From Prevotellaceae bacterium UBA7028 (GTDB lineage: Bacteria > Bacteroidota > Bacteroidia > Bacteroidales > Bacteroidaceae): a stretch of DNA of 16,735 nt. The notes beneath the pieces are model-generated. The model made no database searches. It saw only the letters and a list, made by a program, of their open reading frames with translations, and had not been told where the DNA came from. Both the position numbers and the translations under genes were made by a program. The stretch lies in assembly GCA_002494215.1 (NCBI GenBank), contig DLBF01000200.1, positions 1 through 16,735 on the forward strand, written 5' to 3'. Positions 14,739-16,735 of the stretch are shown in pieces. Each line of letters begins with the position of its first letter. The first letter of the stretch is position 1.

Positions 14739-14769
14739 CAAAGGTACGAATAAGTGAGGGGAATACAAA
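14739..14769 (-). promoter_or_regulatory. Promoter consensus in repeat copy 3, overlapping the rubredoxin terminator tail
   Basis: On the minus strand TTTG (14766-14769), N19, TACCTTTG (14739-14746), a full consensus match. The TTTG is part of the T run that ends the rubredoxin terminator. The transcript would start just before or within hairpin I. Confidence 0.65.
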
Positions 14770-14801
14770 AAGCAATGGAGGCGAAATCACCTCCATTGCT
14801 T
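14766..14801 (-). terminator. Intrinsic terminator of the rubredoxin gene
   Basis: A perfect 12-bp stem, AAGCAATGGAGG (14770-14781) with CCTCCATTGCTT (14790-14801), and an 8-nt loop. On the minus strand it is followed by TTTTTG. It starts 6 nt after the rubredoxin stop. Confidence 0.9.
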
Positions 14802-14807
14802 GTAATT

Positions 14808-14966
14808 TTATGCCTCGCTGAATTCATCTTTACCAACGCCGCAAAGTGGACAAACCCAATCTTCTGGCAGATCTTCGAAAGCCGTACCTGCTGGAATGTT
14901 GTTCTCAGGGTCTCCAACTTCAGGGTCATACTCATAACCGCAGACATCACAAACATACTTTTTCAT
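14808..14966 (-). CDS. Rubredoxin
   Basis: This 52-aa protein is a small cytoplasmic electron carrier with one iron bound by four cysteines: C6 and C9 in [10 protein letters not shown] and C39 and C42 in [31 protein letters not shown] is the standard rubredoxin core. In anaerobes rubredoxin passes electrons to peroxide- and superoxide-reducing enzymes such as rubrerythrin and to other oxidoreductases; no partner gene is next to it. The frame opens at 14993, but ATG 14966 is chosen because the nine extra residues (MLNLKNKKN) are not part of the family. It is a single-gene unit with a good promoter (15015-15046) and a strong terminator (14766-14801). Confidence 0.95.
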   Translation of the reverse strand: MKKYVCDVCGYEYDPEVGDPENNIPAGTAFEDLPEDWVCPLCGVGKDEFSEA

Positions 14967-15014
14967 GTTCTTTTTGTTTTTGAGGTTTAACATCTAGTGG
15001 ATACTCTTACGATG

Positions 15015-15046
15015 CAAAGATAACGTCTTTGTCCGAAACCACCAAA
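15015..15046 (-). promoter_or_regulatory. Rubredoxin promoter
   Basis: On the minus strand TTTG (15043-15046), N20, TATCTTTG (15015-15022), a full match to TTTG-N19/20-TAnnTTTG. It gives a leader of about 40 nt to ATG 14966. Confidence 0.75.
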
Positions 15047-15088
15047 TTTTAATGTAACCTTTTTGTGCGAAGTTGACATGAGAGGGGG

Positions 15089-16429
15089 TTATACAATACC
15101 CTGAGCCATCATAGCCCTGGCAACCTTCATAAAGCCAGCCACGTTGGCACCCTTGACGTAATTGATGTAGCCGTCAGACTGAGTACCATATTTACAACAT
15201 TGTTTGTGGATGCCATGCATAATCTCGTGCAGGCGCTTGTCAACATCCTCAGCACTCCATGACAGGTGCATGGCATTCTGGCTCATCTCCAATCCGCTGG
15301 TAGCTACACCACCTGCATTGACAGCCTTGCCAGGAGCGTACAAAATCTTATTACGCAGGAACAAGTCTATTGCGTCTGGCGTACAACCCATATTACTAAT
15401 CTCGCCAACACAGAGCACATTGTTGGCAATCAATTGCTCAGCATCTTCTGCATTCAATTCGTTTTGGGTAGCACAAGGCAGGGCAATGTCAACCTTTACC
15501 TCCCAAGGTTTCTTGCCAGGATAGAAGGTGGCGCTGGGGAACTCATCAGCATAAGGTGCCACGATATCGTTACCGCTGGCACGAAGTTCCAGCATATAAT
15601 CAATCTTGCTGCCTTCGATACCGTCAGGATCATAGACATAACCATCTGGACCACTGATGGTAACCACCTTGGCACCCAACTCCGAAGCCTTAGTGGCAGC
15701 GCCCCAAGCAACATTACCGAAACCGCTGATGGCAACCGTCTTGCCCTTTATGTCGTGACCAGCTGTCTGCAACATCTCGTTAACGAAGTAAAGACCTCCA
15801 AAACCTGTTGCCTCCGGACGAATCAAGGAACCGCCATAGTCGAGTCCTTTGCCCGTGAGGACGCCACTGAAGTCGCGTGTCAGCTTCTTATATTGGCCAA
15901 AGAGGTAGCCAATCTCGCGGGCACCAACGCCTATATCGCCAGCAGGAACATCAACCTCAGGACCTATATAACGATACAGCTCGCTCATAAAAGCTTGGCA
16001 GAAGCGCTCAATTTCGCCATCGCTCTTACCACGTGGAGAGAAGTCAGAACCACCCTTTCCACCACCCATAGGCAATGTTGTAAGGGCATTCTTGAAGGTT
16101 TGCTCAAAACCAAGGAACTTAAGGATACTCAGGTTTACAGATGCATGGAAACGCAAACCGCCCTTGTAGGGACCAATGGCACTATTGAACTGTACGCGAT
16201 AGCCCAGATTAACCTGAACCTGCCCCTTGTCATCAACCCAAGGAACGCGGAAGGTAATGATACGTTCGGGTTCTACCAATCGCTCCAAAAGGGCTTTACG
16301 TTCAAATTCCGGATGCTGGTCGTACACATCTTTTATAAAGACCAACACCTCGCGAACAGCCTGCAAATATTCTCTCTCGCCTGGATGACGCTTCTCCAGC
16401 TTCTGCATGAAATCATTAATGTCTAACAT
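15089..16429 (-). CDS. gdhA: Glutamate dehydrogenase, hexameric type, probably NADP-linked
   Basis: This 446-aa protein has the usual length of the small hexameric enzymes that make glutamate from 2-oxoglutarate and ammonium. Substrate and catalytic motifs are GPYKGGLRFH (86-95, K89), PMGGGKGGSDF (120-130, K125 catalytic) and DVPAGDIGVG (160-169, D165). The Rossmann motif is SGFGNVAW (235-242); the second strand ends in TISGPDG without the Glu or Asp that often marks NAD enzymes, which favours NADP, though dual use is possible. The C terminus NAGGVATSGLEMSQNAMHLSW is family-standard. It is a single-gene unit with a consensus promoter at 16476-16506. A long open frame on the plus strand (15266-16426) is only its antisense shadow. 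It has no obvious terminator after the stop. Confidence 0.97.
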   Translation of the reverse strand: MLDINDFMQKLEKRHPGEREYLQAVREVLVFIKDVYDQHPEFERKALLERLVEPERIITFRVPWVDDKGQVQVNLGYRVQFNSAIGPYKGGLRFHASVNLSILKFLGFEQTFKNALTTLPMGGGKGGSDFSPRGKSDGEIERFCQAFMSELYRYIGPEVDVPAGDIGVGAREIGYLFGQYKKLTRDFSGVLTGKGLDYGGSLIRPEATGFGGLYFVNEMLQTAGHDIKGKTVAISGFGNVAWGAATKASELGAKVVTISGPDGYVYDPDGIEGSKIDYMLELRASGNDIVAPYADEFPSATFYPGKKPWEVKVDIALPCATQNELNAEDAEQLIANNVLCVGEISNMGCTPDAIDLFLRNKILYAPGKAVNAGGVATSGLEMSQNAMHLSWSAEDVDKRLHEIMHGIHKQCCKYGTQSDGYINYVKGANVAGFMKVARAMMAQGIV

Positions 16430-16441
16430 AATATCTTATTA

Positions 16442-16468
16442 GTTTAAGTTGTTTAATTAGTTTAAAAG
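16442..16468 (-). repeat. Three 9-bp repeats in the gdhA leader
   Basis: Plus-strand units are GTTTAAGTT, GTTTAATTA and GTTTAAAAG. In the gdhA direction they read as TTAAAC-containing units in the untranslated leader, 12 nt from the ATG and directly after the likely transcript start. Confidence 0.7.
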
Positions 16469-16475
16469 TATAACA

Positions 16476-16506
16476 CAAAATTACTAAACTAAATCTTCAT
16501 GTCAAA
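16476..16506 (-). promoter_or_regulatory. gdhA promoter
   Basis: On the minus strand TTTG (16503-16506), N19, TAATTTTG (16476-16483), a full consensus match. The transcript would start near 16469, giving a leader of about 40 nt. Further upstream, 16507-16657 holds no gene; it has TTTGTA-aag-TACAAA (16543-16557), a possible operator, and nothing else that I can support. Confidence 0.75.
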
Positions 16507-16657
16507 CATTATACGGATAAAAATTATGCACATACCTATCATTTTGTAAAGTACAAATTGTCAAAAACGCCAACACAAGGGCAAATTTCGTAACATTTTA
16601 TCACAACAACAAGCATTTACTGATTCGTGATTAGTGCTTGCAAGAATGCGTAGACAC

Positions 16658-16684
16658 AAAAAAAAGAAGCCGTTGTGGCTTCTT
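16658..16684 (-). terminator. Intrinsic terminator after tRNA-Met
   Basis: An 8-bp perfect stem, AAGAAGCC (16664-16671) and GGCTTCTT (16677-16684), with a 5-nt loop. On the minus strand it is followed by a run of eight T (16665-16658, the first two being in the stem). It begins 2 nt after the tRNA CCA. Confidence 0.92.
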
Positions 16685-16686
16685 CT

Positions 16687-16735
16687 TGGTTGCGGGGGTC
16701 CGACTCGAACGGGCGACCTCCAGGTTATGAGCCTG
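16687..16735 (-). tRNA. Initiator-type tRNA-Met (CAT), 3' half; 5' part outside window
   Basis: The minus strand gives the anticodon loop CTCATAA with anticodon CAT (complement of 16727-16729), a variable loop AGGTC, the T loop TTCGAGT, and the acceptor strand CCCCGCA followed by A73 and an encoded CCA (complement of 16687-16689). A72 instead of a pairing base is the mark of bacterial initiator tRNA (C1-A72 mismatch; base 1 is not visible). The anticodon stem reads CAGG/CCTG, so the third of the usual three G-C pairs is A29-T41. T-stem pair 50-64 is C-A, a mismatch. The terminator at 16658-16684 follows at once. Confidence 0.88.

Larger units (their letters stand above)
14565..14758 (-). repeat. 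87-bp tandem repeat array with built-in promoters and hairpins
   Basis: The -7 boxes at 14565-14572, 14652-14659 and 14739-14746 lie exactly 87 bp apart, and the sequence around them repeats for about 2.2 units. Each full unit has hairpin I, GTACCTT-c-GAGAC-gca-GTCTC-a-AAGGTAC (14719-14747; the copy at 14632-14660 has one extra mismatch), and hairpin II (14673-14709 and 14586-14622), a 15-bp stem with one bulge. Promoter sequences TTTG-N19-TAnnTTTG run toward hisG. The array lies between the rubredoxin terminator and hisG. An open frame on the minus strand (14539-14796) is a by-product of the repeats. I see no transposase or target duplications. Confidence 0.9.

Noticed and set aside
14565..14758. 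Insertion sequence or MITE with terminal inverted repeats
   Set aside because: The hairpins lie inside the unit and I find no matching inverted ends or target-site duplication around the array, so a tandem regulatory repeat is the safer description.
14539..14796. 85-codon open frame on the minus strand with repeated SRSEK-type segments
   Set aside because: It is the translation of the 87-bp repeat array and runs across a terminator and promoters. The similarity of its two halves comes from the DNA repeat; there is no sign of coding selection.
15266..16426. 386-codon open frame on the plus strand opposite gdhA
   Set aside because: It mirrors the gdhA frame almost end to end and shows no protein family pattern, whereas gdhA on the minus strand has all catalytic motifs and a promoter.
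16610..16640. CAAGCA...TGCTTG inverted repeat upstream of gdhA
   Set aside because: A 6-bp stem with a 19-nt loop is expected by chance in a region of this size and has no promoter context.

Overview
The window looks like a chromosomal housekeeping segment of an anaerobic Bacteroidales bacterium, most likely Prevotellaceae. The supporting signs are moderate GC, protein sequences of Bacteroidetes type (RecR, PheS with a Cys-rich insert, zinc-loop-less HisB, 283-aa HisG), promoters of the Bacteroidetes form TTTG-N19/20-TAnnTTTG, start codons without Shine-Dalgarno sequences, a rubredoxin, and short 7- to 9-bp tandem repeats in the gene spacers. The genus is an inference.

Layout. Positions 1-3650 (+): the 3' part of lysA, a membrane glycosyltransferase, a DedA membrane protein and an unrecognised secreted, probable outer-membrane beta-barrel protein. 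Positions 3651-6312 (-): a lipoprotein gene, murB and a PhnP-like metallo-hydrolase, the last two overlapping by ATGA. Positions 6429-7448 (+): pheS, divergent from the lipoprotein gene and convergent with the next block. Positions 7445-10010 (-): recR, a small membrane protein, a second family 2 glycosyltransferase and a GNAT acetyltransferase. Positions 10086-14515 (-): the histidine genes hisG-hisD-hisC-hisB; hisHAFI are not here. Positions 14808-14966 (-): rubredoxin. Positions 15089-16429 (-): glutamate dehydrogenase. Positions 16687-16735 (-): the 3' half of an initiator-type tRNA-Met with its terminator.

The genes cover lysine and histidine synthesis, ammonium assimilation, cell envelope building (MurB, lipoprotein, two glycosyltransferases, DedA), recombination repair and translation. 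No phage, CRISPR, toxin-antitoxin, transposon or defence module is visible.

The most unusual material lies between the genes. An 87-bp tandem repeat (14565-14758) separates rubredoxin from hisG. Each boundary carries a Bacteroidetes promoter -7 box in the same phase pointing at hisG, and two of the three have a perfect -33 box as well. The unit has two hairpins, and one of them shows two compensatory base-pair changes between copies. In addition, several spacers (DedA-OMP, hisG-hisD, hisD-hisC, hisC-hisB, hisB-recR, and the gdhA leader) consist largely of tandem 7-, 8- or 9-bp units, often running into the stop or start codon. A 27-nt leader is identical between hisD and the OMP-like gene.
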